From assembly GCA_014898415.1 (NCBI GenBank), contig RCTD01000002.1, positions 992,001 through 1,056,000 of the forward strand: 64,000 nucleotides of DNA, in the 5' to 3' direction. Within the stretch, counting starts at the first letter, position 1. The number at the start of each line of letters is the position of its first letter. This stretch comes from Stromatinia cepivora. Taxonomy: Eukaryota; Ascomycota; Leotiomycetes; Helotiales; Sclerotiniaceae. This document shows positions 23,095 to 35,867 of the stretch, one piece after another. Made by a program: the position numbers and the translations under genes. The notes beneath the pieces were generated by a model, which did no database searches, was not told the origin of the DNA, and saw only the letters and a program-made list of their open reading frames with translations.

Positions 23095-23431
23095 CTCACC
23101 ATCGTTCTCACATGAATCTGCCAAACTCAAAGATCATACATGATTGCTGCTATTTCCCCCGAAGGGACCGAACAAATATTGTGAAATATGTCATCCAGAA
23201 AGAAATTGAATATTGCACTTGTTGATTGAATTGGTGATGGCACTTACGAAAGATTGCTTCAACGAGATCTCGTTGACTGTTCTCAATACTTGCCTGCTCT
23301 GCGGTGAGCACAATTCCTGAATTAGCATTTTTCGATTGCCTCATCGATTGTGCATGAAGTAACGTCACTGTTCTACCCATATTGGAAATGATAGTATAGC
23401 GAACGCCGCTTATAATCTTTGTTAAAGACAT
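23095..23431 (-). CDS. possible small spliced gene, very uncertain
   Basis: An ATG at 23431 (minus) opens MSLTKIISGVRYTIISNMGR and stays open to a strong GTAAGT donor at about 23248. A plausible acceptor (AAATAG) and short terminal exon lie near 23150, giving a protein of about 70 residues. The composition looks coding rather than low-complexity, but no family is recognised and the upstream frame continues without an ATG to 23536, so this could also be an internal exon of a decayed gene. Transcript data would be needed to decide. Confidence 0.22.
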
Positions 23432-23980
23432 AAGAAACCCCGGACCGCGGGATGTTTGGTTGACAAGCGAGGAATGGAATTCAATAAGGACTACTGAGAA
23501 GAAACTGTCCTTCACAATAAAATACAATGAGTTCAAAACTTTGGTAGGTTAAAGTGTCTGTCTTCTCAAGAGAAGATTTTTGATTATCATCCATAATTGC
23601 AAAGCACTGTTTTGTACTTGGACTCGCTTGCACAGTGGGCCTAGCTCACCTGGGCAATTTGATGTCTTTCATGATCTCATTACAAGAAACCAGAGTAATA
23701 CACAGTCTATTGTTAGACTCGTATGCATGAAAGGCATCGGAACGGGCCCTGGAGTGTCAATTTTGTTAATTTATTTCAAACCCTGTTCATGTAGAATTTG
23801 CTTTGGTATCTAGCGCCTGTCCACCCAATCCCATGTCGTATCGCAACACCTGCTTGTAATATGCCATAACGCCATACTCAAACTCCAAGCCAAAAAATTC
23901 AGTATAATCCAGCAATATACAGTTCGTCTGTCAAATTCTTTCCTCGGTCCACGATCTGTGCATTGAATCCAGCACATCAA

Positions 23981-24581
23981 TCAAATATATGAAACAGCCA
24001 CTTCCAACACACTGACCCTTCTGACTCTACTCTCACCTTCTCCCATATCCTCATCCGCATTGTCAACTCCCACAATATCATCAACGGCCGCTACACTCTT
24101 CGTCCTGATAACCACCCTCACACCTTCCTGTTGCTGCCACCAATTCGCCAACATCAAGGTTTTCTCAATTGCTTTTCCCGTTCCTTTCATTACCACCTCT
24201 TCACTCTTATCACCCCCAGCCTTCTTTCCCATCCTGGAGTGTTTGATGCCTTCCTCGATTTCTCTCATGAGTTCCCTGTCCGTACTAGGTAAGACTGTGG
24301 GTCCGGCACGAAACTCTGCGCCATCAAGGTATTTGCGAACTCGTTTTACAATGGCGATGAATTGCGAATTGTGAGAGACATAGATGACTTTTTCCGAAGA
24401 GGAGCGGAGTGACGCAATTGGGGGGTGGAGGAGGGGTCGCTTTTGAATTCTTTGGTCTGCGCACATGGAGTGAGCTTTATTTATATGCGATGGAAAACAG
24501 GGGAAGCGTACTCTTTCCTAATCTTGGCAGTTTAGGTTTCTTATCGTCCTTGGAGGACAGCGACGGTTGAGTGGGAGACAT
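23981..24581 (-). CDS. POP7: RNase P / RNase MRP subunit Pop7 (Rpp20, Alba-like)
   Basis: Exon 1 24581-24512 (MSPTQPSLSSKDDKKPKLPR) and exon 2 24456-23981 are joined by a 55-bp phase-1 intron, giving about 181 residues. The start was chosen because the upstream exon restores the basic N-terminus and runs in frame into RIQKRPLLHPPI, a hallmark of fungal Pop7. The Alba-like fold follows: KVIYVSHNSQFIAIVKRVRK, the EEVVMKGTGKAIEKTLMLA motif, and VVIRTKSVAAVDDI. Family members bind the RNA of RNase P and RNase MRP with Pop6 in the nucleus and act in tRNA 5' maturation and rRNA processing. The long insertion before KGTGKAI and the acidic linker near the C-terminus are typical of filamentous fungi. 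It is divergent from the Rogdi-like gene, 292 bp apart. Confidence 0.85.
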
Positions 24582-24873
24582 ATTTTCCTGTCGGCCAAGA
24601 TACCGCTTGATTATGTATTTGTGATTTACGCACGTTGTAGAAGGTTGCGAATATTGTTAGAGGCAATTATTTTATGAACGAAAGACAAAAATTCAGGTGT
24701 AGAAATGAAGGGGAGCATAGAGGCCCTATGTTTGCGATTTCTCTGTGAGTTGATATAATTTAGGACTAGATAATGATTCACCGCCCGGCAGAAACTCTCA
24801 TGCACTAACGTCATAGGGCTGGCTGTGCACCATCATCTTGAACATTTAAATTTCATACCAACCGTATATCAAT

Positions 24874-25942
24874 ATGTCTACCTCGGTCTGGCCATTTTTA
24901 CCTGCTTATGAGTTAAGGAAAGAAGAAGATGATTCAACGGTACATACATATATAGCTTTCTCTACACGTTTGCGACATACGGGAACTAACCATCATTTCA
25001 GGAACGCGAATTATCATGGCTTCTAGAATCACTCCAGGATACTTTAGCTTCACTCAAGACGGGCCTCGAAGATTGTTATGCGCTTCTCGCGCCGGTTGAG
25101 CCAGGGTCTACACTTGTTATGTCATCGCCTCGCTCTGAGTATCTGAAGGGTCACATTACGCGCGTTGGCACTCAGGTGGTTAAAGGAGTGTGTCCTCCCT
25201 CTTCCTCGCTACTCCTCTAGATCTTCAGTTTCTTCCTATTCCAGATATTGGGCCCATCACAGTCGTGCATCACTAACACTTTTTCTCTTAGACCCTCCAC
25301 CTCCGCCTCAAATCTATCCCGCCGACCTCCTTTTCTGTCTCCCCAACCCTACCTCTCGTCCTCGAACCTCTCACGCAGCTCCGCAATCTTCTAAATCAAA
25401 GCCTTGATTGTGTCGATATAACTCGCTGGACTGGTGACCGCCACTCCGCCCCTTTCATATCCTCGCAGCTACATCTCCTACATAGTATCCTCACCGAAGC
25501 CAAGCTCGTCCTCAAAGGCCCTTCTCTCCTCGAAACCCCCACTCAAACTCCCGCCTCCTTAAACTGGGCACACAACCCCGTCGATCCCGATACTTTCTCC
25601 CCATCACTGCCTTCCAATCTCTCTCTCGACCTTACAATCTTCGATGGTTCATTACTGCTTACCATACGAGTTCTTGAGCCCATAGCACAACAAGTGAATT
25701 TGGGAAGCAGGATAGCATTTGCGATAGGAGCGCAGAGGAGATTGGAGCATGATGAGATGGATGAGGTGTTCATGTATAAAGGAGAAGAGGTTAGGGTTAA
25801 GGAGAAGGTGAGGGTGGAGAGTGCAGATCCGAAGTTGATGAGTGTTTTGGCTAAAGTAGCGGCATTGGAGCACACGGTCGAGGGGGCGAGAGCAGGACTA
25901 AAGATTGTTATGGGTGGAGATGTTGAGGACAGCGAGGAATAG
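24874..25942 (+). CDS. Rogdi / Rav2-like V-ATPase regulator (RAVE subunit)
   Basis: Exons 24874-24939, 25002-25187 and 25292-25942 (all boundaries phase 0) give 300 residues. The N-terminus MSTSVWPFLPAYELRKEEDD leads into a helix (RELSWLLESLQDTLASLKTG), then the SSPRSEYLKGHITRVGTQVVKG block and, after the second intron, LHLRLKSIPPTSFSV. The C-terminal part has DLTIFDGSLLLTIRVLEP and a final leucine-patterned helix. This matches the Rogdi leucine-zipper family, whose fungal member Rav2 works in the RAVE complex that reassembles V1 and Vo sectors of the vacuolar ATPase. Length and order fit the family. It shares a short intergenic region with POP7. Confidence 0.78.
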
Positions 25943-26883
25943 TGATAAAATGAGCATCGCTTTTGTAGACTGGCCCAGATCTGTTGATACATGTGGATGA
26001 CGCGAAATAAGTCAGGGTCGATTTTCGCTGTTGTGGTGCCAAAGGCATGGCTGACTCGAGTGCCAGGTATACACAGATCTTTCAGGGTGGCTGTGTCAAA
26101 CCTTCTGTAATTTATTTGGGATCGGGGACTTTGTTTTTGCGATGATACCCTTGCAGAGCTCTATGGTTTTGATAATTAAATAATGAGATTGCAATATGAA
26201 ATATCTTCATTTAGCATTCTTTATCTGCGACTATCTCCTATATAAGGATCGCCCCCAAATCCAACCTTGATTATTACGGATCAAGATTATACCTTTTAAC
26301 ACGAAGTCTTTGAACTCGACAAGTGTCATTTCTTAGGTTATGTTATCATGGGTCACGAGCACGAGATATCGAGACGAGAGGATATGCAGAATTCAGTGAG
26401 GTAGAAATTCCTTCCTTCCATCTTGAGCCAGCCATGAACTCCGATAGGGTCGAACTTATCTCCTGAGGCGAGTATGTTCACGCTTTCGCCTTTTGTCCAT
26501 CTCGATTTCGCCGGTTGGTTGAAAATCTGATATGGCTATTCTATGGCTGGCCTTGAGCTTCTTTGTCTTTCGGCTTGCTATCTATGATGTAGGTAAACCT
26601 TCCACGGATCCGGGGATGAATCAGAGATAATAGAGCAGAACAACAGGAACACCAGACACAGAACCAAAAACCTCCCACCCTGAACTCTATTTTTAACTTT
26701 TTGTATTGTATACATTGATCTAGTCTTGCCATCAACCGATGCTTCAGGGCCAGCAGCATGCAATAACCAATAATTTCCCAACATCTCTAGAAAGATGCTT
26801 CAATTACACCCGTACCATCCTGCAGATAGATGGTAAATGATACCTGATACCCAAAATGCCACATCCAATCCATCCCATCCCTC
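25943..26883. other. intergenic between converging genes
   Basis: 3' ends of the Rogdi-like gene (plus) and the NRPS-like gene (minus) face each other here. Only short shadow frames occur. This marks the left edge of the probable metabolite cluster. Confidence 0.4.
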
Positions 26884-29800
26884 TCAAACACCCACCCATT
26901 CCTCAATCCACTTAGCAATCCATTCCCTCTTCACCCCCTCCAAACCCCTCAAAGCTCCACTAGCCTTCTCCGTCTCTCTCGTTTCCAACACATTACTCCC
27001 CCCCGCCCCTCCAAGCACATCTTCATAGAACTCTAGCAGCTTAACCGCAGGATTACGTTCTAAAATCCTATCCAATTCGCCTTCTTTTAGTGTAGTTCCG
27101 GCTCCGGCTTTTATTTCTATATCTTGTCTTATTTTTGCGATCCAAACGTCTAGTGGAACAATTTCTATTGGTTTATTGGAAATGGTAGATAAGTCCTTGA
27201 CTAATTCGTCTCTGATATCTTCCCAGGTTTTGGGATGCAGATTCAGGGGGTGGAAGACCTGGACTATACTTTCCGGGCCTTCGTGTGGATTCTTGCGCAG
27301 GGATAACTCGGTGATTATATCTGCTAGTAAATCTACAGGCACCCAGTCGATCTTTCCAAGACTCGAACCTAGTGATGATGGAATACAGCCTATGTGAATG
27401 GAACTGAGAATTAGACTTGGGAACCATTCGGTCTTGTTCCATATTCCTTTATTTTTGACCGGTCCGGCTATTTGACCTACTCTTGCGAGGGAAAATTCAT
27501 AACCCTGCGAGGAAAATCTATCGGATGCGTAAGAGATTAAAATTTCCGAGAGAAATTTACTTTCTGCGTAGCCGTTTGGTCCTACGATAGGTTCGTTCGG
27601 GTTGGTGGATGGGAGGATTATTTTCTCGGGCGTAGAACCGGATGCGGTTTTATATCCCATTACGGAACTAATGGATGAGATGAAAAACAAATTTCCACCT
27701 GTACTTGATACTGCAAGGGTCATGAGATTAAGCAGTCCTTCGATGCTGGGACGGAAAGACGCTAATGATAGATTGAAGTTGACGGGCCAGGCATTATGGA
27801 TGATGCGAGTTGCTTGGAGTAGCTTTGAGTAGTCTTCTGATTGGAGGCCGAGATGTGGCTTTGAGAGATCTGTGGTAAGGAATGTGACTCGAGAACTAAC
27901 GGTATCTGCAGTTGAGCTTCGGGACTCCCGCAGAACTTTGCTGGACGATGAACGATTTAGACAGTAGATGTGAGAAACTCGCGGATTCGAGAGAAGACTT
28001 TCTAGAATGTGGGAGCCAAGTGTACCCGTAGAACCTGTTAAGACGACTGTTTCATGATTCATATCCATCTGTCCGTGAGGAGTCGCCGAAGTTAAAGGTA
28101 TTGAATCAATGCGTTTTTGGAACTCCTTGAGCATGCTGTCTCTTACTTGTACGGTATTCTGCTGAACATCTACAGATGTATCATCCTTGGCAAGCTTCAA
28201 GACAGCGCTTGTCAATTGAGCAATTGACGGATTAGTATACAGGGTACTTGAAGCAATTGAAGTGATTCCAAGACCACGACGAAGCTTTCTTACTGCGGTA
28301 AGAGCTTGTAGTGAGTCCATTCCCCGAGCAAAGAAGTCCTCATTGATATCTAAATGAGTCCAAGAGGTGACACTCAATACCACCTCTTTCAAAAACTCGG
28401 AAACAGTTGATGGATCATCAAGGTTGATGTCGGCAGAATTTTCACCGTCGAATTCAGCGGCCATGCTATCTGCATCGGCGTACAAAGCATCGAGTTCTTC
28501 CTGGTACAGTTGCAAAGTTCCTGCTCGTTGAACAGTGCCCTTTCCCGCAATCAACATACGTTTCTTGAGGTTCGTAAAGAAGATGTGTGTTTTAGCAACT
28601 TTTGCATGGGCCTGCCAGTTGTATTAGTTCTGCACTTCTGGAAGAGAGAAAGGAGCATAAAATCCATGTCTCTTCACAGCCCCTTCTTAGGTATGGGAAT
28701 GAATACTCACTGGGCACTTCTGGTTAGCTTCTTCGACAGAAGGCCAAATCTTTTCAATTAGAGCTGCACGCTGTGCTGTTGAAAGCTCAGTATCCCCATT
28801 TACTGGGTCAATCAGAAGAGAGGCTTGAAAGCGTTGCGCGCCCATCACCAAAGCTGCTTGTACCTCAGGATTGCGAGCTACAATGTGTTGTTCCATCGAA
28901 ATAGGATTTGTTTTCTCGCCATTTAGAAAGACAATGATATCGTCTGCTCTTGCATGCCATTTCCATAGATTTGGTTTCGTGGGGTGAGGGGTAAAGAGAT
29001 CACGGCTAGCATATTCTTCTGATTGAGGAAACATGGTGAAGGTAGGCTGCTGCTTTTCCAATTTGGAACTACGGATCATGGTCAACTCATGAGTTTCGCT
29101 GATTACTGGCCTGAATTCGGCGCCTACGTCGGGATGGACTTCGATGTATTTCCAGTCCTCCCGGTTGTAATCGCCATTTCGATGGATCAAATTGGTTAGG
29201 CCGAGTTCAGTGGCCCCAAACTGGTTTACCAGTCTTATCTTGGATGCAACAATATCTCCTGTGGCTTGAGGTAGATCTCCTCCACAGTAGATGATCATTT
29301 CCAAATGCTCAGCGCAATACTCGAGAAGATCTGGGCTTTGGCTCAATTCACTCACGATTGAAGGTACTATAAATGCAATGTCGGCTGGCGATTTCTTCAG
29401 TCCCTCTACAAGTCCTTTTGCAGATGGTATTGCTCCAGAGGTAGGGCTAATCATCACTGTTCCAAATGGTACAGCATTGAATAAGTGACAACATAGGTAT
29501 GCCCCCTTTGTAGGGCTCACATCAGCAACACATTTTGAGTTCGAATCGCCTGAGACTTACATGGAAGGGTGGGAAGGTCAGGAAGACTCTCTTCCCTTCA
29601 TACATTCGATGCAGGCTCTCGTAGCCTGATGGTGGATCTAGCGCCATCAACGCGATGTTTCTTTGAGCAGCATCATGAGTCCAAACCATGGGTTTTGGAA
29701 ACCCAGTTGAACCAGAAGTATGCCTTTCATAGTTAGCTCTCTATCTATCGTACCTATGAGCCAACTTACACAACGACGAAAGGCTCCTGTTTAACCTCGT

Positions 29801-30401
29801 CGAAAGACTTCTCGTAAGGAAAATGTCTATGTTTCTCGTCGAGGAGATCGTCAACAGTCGGGACCTCCAGTACCCGAAGCTTGGAATTGGCTTCAAGTAT
29901 TGCGGTGATCTGAGGAGGACGTGGAGTAGGTGATAGAACAGTTGTGCATTTCAGGCGCTCTAGCAAGTTTATTTGAGCCGCCACACTGTTTCGAGGAGAA
30001 GTGAGAAAGATCTTGTAAGTGTAAGCATGGGGTATTATTGACGAGGTGTATTCTAGGATATAGGCAGATGCCAGGAGAGGGAAGCAAATTGCTCATCCAG
30101 ATAGAATGCTCACCAAATAGCCAGCTTTTGCGGCGCCCAAGATAAGTGCCGGATATCTCAGATCATTAGGTCCGATATATGCCAAGACCTCAGAGTCCTT
30201 CCCCGGGCCCAAGGTTTCGTGCAGCCACCAAGCGACACAATTGACGGCGTTTGCAAAATCACCAAAGGTGATCTTGCGATATCCTTGATCGTACGTCACG
30301 GTCGAAACTGGATACTCTGCATACAATGCCCCCGGATCAACATCTGCTAGATGGTCGACAATGTTGGGGAGAAGCTCATTTTTCCAATTTCGCGTAGGCA
30401 T
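26884..30401 (-). CDS. NRPS-like enzyme, A-T-R (adenylation-thiolation-reductase)
   Basis: Five exons on the minus strand, 30401-30114, 30011-29770, 29723-29561, 29505-28711 and 28611-26884, give 1071 residues. The ATG at 30401 (MPTRNWKNELLP) was chosen because the longer frame opens only with TTG. Adenylation domain about 15-540: core motif HTSGSTGFPKP near the exon 2/3 joint, FGATELGLTNL, and ADDIIVFLNGEK. Carrier protein about 540-620 with FFARGMDSLQA, Ser 596 being the phosphopantetheine site. Thioester reductase of the NAD_binding_4 type from about 680: GSTGTLG dinucleotide motif (about 689-694) and the YAESK catalytic pair (Tyr 844, Lys 848). There is no condensation domain. Such enzymes activate one carboxylic or amino acid and release it as aldehyde or alcohol; the substrate cannot be read by eye. 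It faces away from the receptor gene across 2.2 kb. Confidence 0.9.
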
Positions 30402-32582
30402 GATGGATGTGTAATTGACATGTATTTCTCCTCTACTCAAAAGATTTCCTTCAATAGTGTCTTATTTTTAGCCCTTAACAACTACAATTAAATAGAGATA
30501 GTTGCAAATATACTAATAGACAGCAAGGTATTTTTTTTGACACACATCTCTCACTACGTAAATGTCACATCTTAGCCTGTTTGAGACGAAGACACATGCA
30601 GTCTTGATCATGTAAGCATTAAATCCGACGTATTCCCTGGTCTAAGTAAATGCATTCAGTACTAGGTGCCAGGAGTCGCACCATTTTCAATCGAACGGTA
30701 CATGTATATCTGCACTACACAGACAATCTTGGATTAATACACGAGCAGGTTTTCAATGCAAACAAATACCTCATTTCTATTATTACGATTCTAGATGTTT
30801 AGATGTTTAGAAAAAATTGGGTAGATACCTAATAGGTTGATAGCAAGCTGCAAGTACATCTCTGTCAGTATATGAGTAGCGTATTCTCGTATTGTTATGA
30901 ATTATTTCAGTGACGCTAAACAGGCATCAGAAATGTTAGAGCTGATTTAACTGGGGAAATTTTGAGGATTCCGCGATTGAAATAGAAATGTTGCTTATAA
31001 TAAGTGTATAACTCCGTGATCATCAGATTTTAAAACGGATGGAAACAATTCCGAAGGTATTCCACCCTGCTGTTGCAGGTTAGTGTTACCGGAATAATTC
31101 AAAACAAGAAGAATGGCAATGGGATCAATTACGAGTTATGAAAGTTGGTGGTAACGAATCTGCTACGAAATACTTCCAATCGAATGGAGGGACTGCAGGG
31201 GTTGGATATGATGGATGATGGATTCTTCAAGCCTGCCATTTTTGAAGACAAGGGTGGCCGATAATTTCCGAGTTAAGATATCTAGTTGGAAGCGAGCTGA
31301 TGCGGATAACAGGATCGGTAGATGATCGATCATCTTCATCTCCCCCATCCACTCTTGTATCTTGTATGTATGGTCTTGCAAGTCGCAGGTATGAGGGGCG
31401 GTTATCGCCGCGATTGGTTTGATCCTACAGAGATTGTACGGATAAGTGTTCTAGGCCTTACTTTTAATGAAGTTACTTATTCAAATTTGTTCTCCTCAAA
31501 ATTCATGATGTCGAAGATTTTAAAGAAATTATTATAAATTCATTATATACTCCGTAGATAAACTTTTAGTTAAATCTTGATACATAAGTATAAGTCGCTG
31601 GGGAGGTTAAATGAGGGGTCAGAAAGTATATAATTATCCGGATAACCTTATAATCTCGCTTGGCTATTAGAATTGTCGAGAACTACAGAGTACGTACCTT
31701 TCCGGTCTTATTTCTCTTTTTGGAATACCATAAAAGTATGTTATTCACGTATATTATCCAAAAAAAAAAGATATGATCATTTCAAATGTACCATCGGTTG
31801 AATATCTTCAAACTATATACAATCCATCATTATATACTACGCACCCCCACCCTTCATCCCTCACGCCTCCCATGCATTTCATTTTCTAACCTGGAGTGCT
31901 TGCAGATCATAAATCATGTCACTTTACCTTCCTAAACACCGAGCTTTTTATTCAAGAGCAATGCATGCCATGTAACACTTACAACGGCCTGTTTTGGATT
32001 TTGTCTGGAATATGGCAAAGAGGTTTCGCTGCACGGGATCGGGGTGTGCTGACTGCAGTTTAACCTCATTCATTCTCCGGAAAATCACTCAACTGGGGCA
32101 TTTATCCAATGTCTTATGATATTGAAGTACCTTCCACATTAGTACTGGGGTTTGTTAAAATTCGGATCCTTCTAAATACTAATGTACCTATGTACTGAAT
32201 TGCCTAATGGCATCGTAGAATTCTGCACTTGCGCATTCTAAATTCTGTTCCGCGATCTTCAAAGGAAGCAAAAATGCCGGGTTTCGACACCATGCCCGAA
32301 GGAAGGGAACTGCTCAGATTAACTAACTATGCTTGAAGATCTGATTGTAACTTCAGAAAGGGGTTTCCGAGCTGCTTATTTTCAATAATAAGTGATCCAC
32401 TGTTTGCCTCCTCCATGAGCTGCCGTTCAGCTTACTTCTATTCGCTGTAGATCAAAAGTTTGCTCAAGCCACCAACATTGTTCAAACATTCTCCAGCTAA
32501 GATCTTCAGCATTTTGGTTAGTGGCCTGAGAATTCGAACAAAATACACGGCCGTATTGCACAAAATACTTATCCAAGAGATC
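30402..32582. other. 2.2-kb divergent intergenic region
   Basis: Separates the NRPS-like gene (minus) from the receptor gene (plus) and so holds both promoters. Open frames such as 31163-31381 and 31322-31537 overlap each other on opposite strands and look random. No transcription-factor gene or transposon was found. A poly(A) run lies at about 31758-31768. Confidence 0.45.
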
Positions 32583-33840
32583 ATGACGGCTCCTTCGACT
32601 CTTTCACCCTCAACTGATGCCTCATACTCCGGAACTCGTTTGGTAATCTTCACAGCGGTATGGATTCCTGTCCTTGTAATCTGTGTTGCGCTGCGGTACT
32701 TTGCACGTTGGATGATCAGAGGACCTTGGGGAATGGATGATATTCTCGTTTTTACGTCCTTATTCCTCCAATTAGGCCAAGCTGGTATAAGCATTGGTAA
32801 GCCACCCTTCCCATAAATTATTCCCACACACCCCACTCACATCGTGAAAGCTTCGGTCAAGAACGCAGGTGTTGGTTACCACGTCTCATACCTAGAAGCA
32901 ACAGATCCCGAATTAGTAACCACATGGGGCAAGTATCTTGTCGCAATCGCGACAATATATTTTGGCGGCGTCAATGTCCCAAAGCTTGCCATTCTGGCAC
33001 TCTATAAACGGTTATTTCCCACGAAAAGCATTCTTCTGGTTATTCATACCCTCATGGCAGCTCTGATAGCTTTGACCATCTCAACAATCGTAACGAACCT
33101 CGCGGCATGCAGACCGTTTTCCGCAAACTGGGATTCCACAGTCAAAGCTACGTGTATCAACAAGGAGGCATTCTTTATATGGGGTAGCATCCCAAATATT
33201 GTCACAGATATCATTATTTTGATCCTGCCTATGCGTGTTGTGTGGAATCTCCATGCAAATCGGCGCATGAAGATTGGACTGACGATTACTTTTGCCGTGG
33301 GTAGTTTGTGAGTATCCTGAATTTTCCCTCTGCTCAATTATTCCTCGAGAAAAGAATCTAACCGAAAGATATAGTGGCCTCATAACTTCCATTATCCGCT
33401 TCACCACCTTCTTCCGCAATAATTCATTTATCGACGGGACCTGGTCCGCCGTGGATCTCATCATATGGACTCAAGTCGAAGCCGGAGTATATCTCATCTC
33501 ATGTTGTCTTCCAACCTGGCGTCCCCTATTAGAACGCATAGGGCAGAAGAACTTTCTCCGCAAACTCATCAGCCGAGTCACCGCCACGGTTGCGAAACCG
33601 CCAACGAACGTGACGAGTGAGGGTGGCTCGAATATACAACTGCAAACGAATCTCAGTAAAAGGGGCAAGGGATTTCATCGCCTGGAATCAGATGGCGAAC
33701 AAAATTCCGCGCAGAAGATTTTGGTTACGAAGGATGTTACGGTGGTGGAGGGGAAGCCGGGAACGGACGACTTGGATGGGTTTCAGGAAGCTTCGAGAAA
33801 GGAAAATTTTGATTGGGGAGAGCCTGGCAAGCATATGTAA
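32583..33840 (+). CDS. Pth11-like rhodopsin-domain membrane protein (fungal GPCR-like)
   Basis: Exons 32583-32796, 32851-33307 and 33369-33840 give 309 residues (phases 1 and 2; GTAAGC/GTGAGT donors, CTAAC branch before the second acceptor). Several strong hydrophobic helices are visible: VIFTAVWIPVLVICVALRYF, LVFTSLFLQLGQAGISI, YLVAIATIYFGGVNVPKLAI, ILLVIHTLMAALIALTISTI and NIVTDIIILILPMRVVW. The CRPFSANWD and NxVTDxxIxxxPM motifs are typical of the fungal rhodopsin-domain / Pth11-like family of plasma-membrane proteins. The helix count visible is slightly short of the textbook seven because some are weak. A hydrophilic C-terminal tail of about 130 residues is rich in Lys, Glu and Ser. Its position inside the cluster is suggestive of signalling or sensing, but this family is very large and often scattered. 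Confidence 0.82.
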
Positions 33841-35867
33841 GATTTAATAGATAGACGTCATCAATATTATTCAGAATCTTCCTTTCAATAACTCATATCC
33901 CCTGTCCCTTTGAAACAAAAATGATATTCGTTACAATACTATAAGTACCACAATTGGATCAGGCTTCTCATCATTATTCATTATCTCATATATATAGCAG
34001 CATCCAGCATCATCCAACCCCTCCCAAAAGACCAAACATCCCCAAAAACAAAGAGCGTTAAAATCAAAATCAAAGTTAAGGTTCAAGTTCTTGGTGAATT
34101 TACCACCATTCCCAGAAATACAAACTGATAAACACAAACTGATAAATATAAACTGATAAATAGACATCCAGCTTTGATATCTCCGGTACATAGAAAAAGG
34201 GTCCACACTAATCTTTAGTCTGTTGAATATCGATATCGCAACTCCCTTGATCCTTGTAAGAATTGGGTTTATGATCTAGCCGACAAAATTAAGAGCCTTG
34301 AAATAGGTAGTCACTCCCAGAAGTGTAGTTTCTAGTAAAGTGGTCAGCATGCAAGAAATAAGGCAGAATTCAGGGCTAGGTAACCTAGATCCAGGGCACG
34401 GAGGAGTACAACTGCCACTAGCCCGTTCGTGGACAGAATAAATTTCCACCCGCTAGGAAGCGGCAGAATAGCTTTGGTTTCGATAGCATGCCTTCATCGG
34501 CTTCTAGACTGACATGTTTAAAAACGTCCGGGGGATTCTCCGTGCCAATGTTTGATTAGGGATTGGACCTGAGTTCTGTGACGCTAGCCATGATCTAATA
34601 TCGGCTTACATTGGGACAACGTCGATTAAGTTCTTCTGCTAATTTGGACAACTAAACTTCAAAGAAAATCCATAAGAAAGTAGGTGCCTTGAAAAGATAA
34701 TTGGGGCCTAGGTGTGATGTACTAAGTGCTAGGCACATCATGTCTCTTGTTAACCCTCTCTTAGAAAGAGTAGAAAGTACTGACTAGAGTACCTGCGACT
34801 GCGCTTCGGTACTATAGAATGGACCATATTCAATAACCCATAACCCCACCTGTTTGTCTAGATCAGAACCCCCGTGGCACCCGTTGACACCGAATCGGGT
34901 CAACAACGGGCGGGGAAACTCATTCCGAATAAGTCTATCTAATCAAATATATCTAGCGCCGCGTAGCAAGCCAGGGGCAAACATTGAAGAAAGCAGCGAA
35001 AGCTTCAGTGCATGTGAACGGCTGATGATCCACTCTTCACAATGTCGACTGGGCAGCAACTAGGGATCGTGGAGGTTCCATATTATTTTTAAGACATCTC
35101 TCGATATATATATATTTCGGAAAGATAAACTGTTTGTTTGAATTCGGATTGATTATTGATAATGTGAATATTGCCCCTTCAAATGATTTAATGCAGCAGT
35201 ATCATCAAAGATTTTCTCAAAATTTTCAAAATCATAATCAAAGTTCCTGTCATTATCTCTAAGTCTCTGTGGGAAAATTAACATTGGGATGGAGGCAGGA
35301 TGGCACGGACAACAATGTAACTATTTGATCTGCTGCAAAATGTGAATGGTGTGAATTTTCTAAGACTCCGAGGGAAGCACCCGTTTTTATTATTTTGAAT
35401 TAAAAAAAAAGGTTTCTAACTCAATCCGAATTATCCGGAGCATGGCTCCTCATCTGAGTGAAGAGCTAGAAAATTCTTAGATCTTGCACCATCGATGATA
35501 AGAATAAGAATTCATTGCCTTGTTTGTACCAAAAATCCGAGAGATGATGGGTACATCATCTGAAAAGTATGAGATTGACCCGCTCTCATTGTCCTATCAA
35601 TTTATATGGCAATGATATGATCAGAGCTTCTTTTGCTGCACCTTGCCCGCACCTATGCTCTCTGATCTGATTTTGGTATTTGGATCCGCAATTAGTGGCG
35701 CCCTTGATATATAACCCTGAAGCTCTTATCTGAAGTCTGATTTTGAACGCAGTTGGCGGTTGTCGGAGAGAAATAATGTATAGAGATAGTTTGCCCGGTT
35801 TTACTTCTTCTATCTTGCGAGCTCTGATATAGAGACCAAGTTGGACTGTTTTCAACATACAGTAACT
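33841..35867. other. 2-kb region upstream of the PKS
   Basis: No supported gene. It contains a perfect-to-near-perfect 14-bp tandem repeat (three units) at 34121-34162 and AT-rich stretches. The final several hundred bases must include the PKS promoter and leader. An open frame at 35586-36074 on the minus strand overlaps the PKS start and is a shadow. Confidence 0.45.
34121..34162 (+). repeat. 14-bp tandem repeat, three units
   Basis: Units CAAACTGATAAACA, CAAACTGATAAATA and TAAACTGATAAATA lie head to tail. They differ by one or two bases. It lies about 280 bp after the receptor stop codon, probably outside any coding sequence. Confidence 0.7.
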
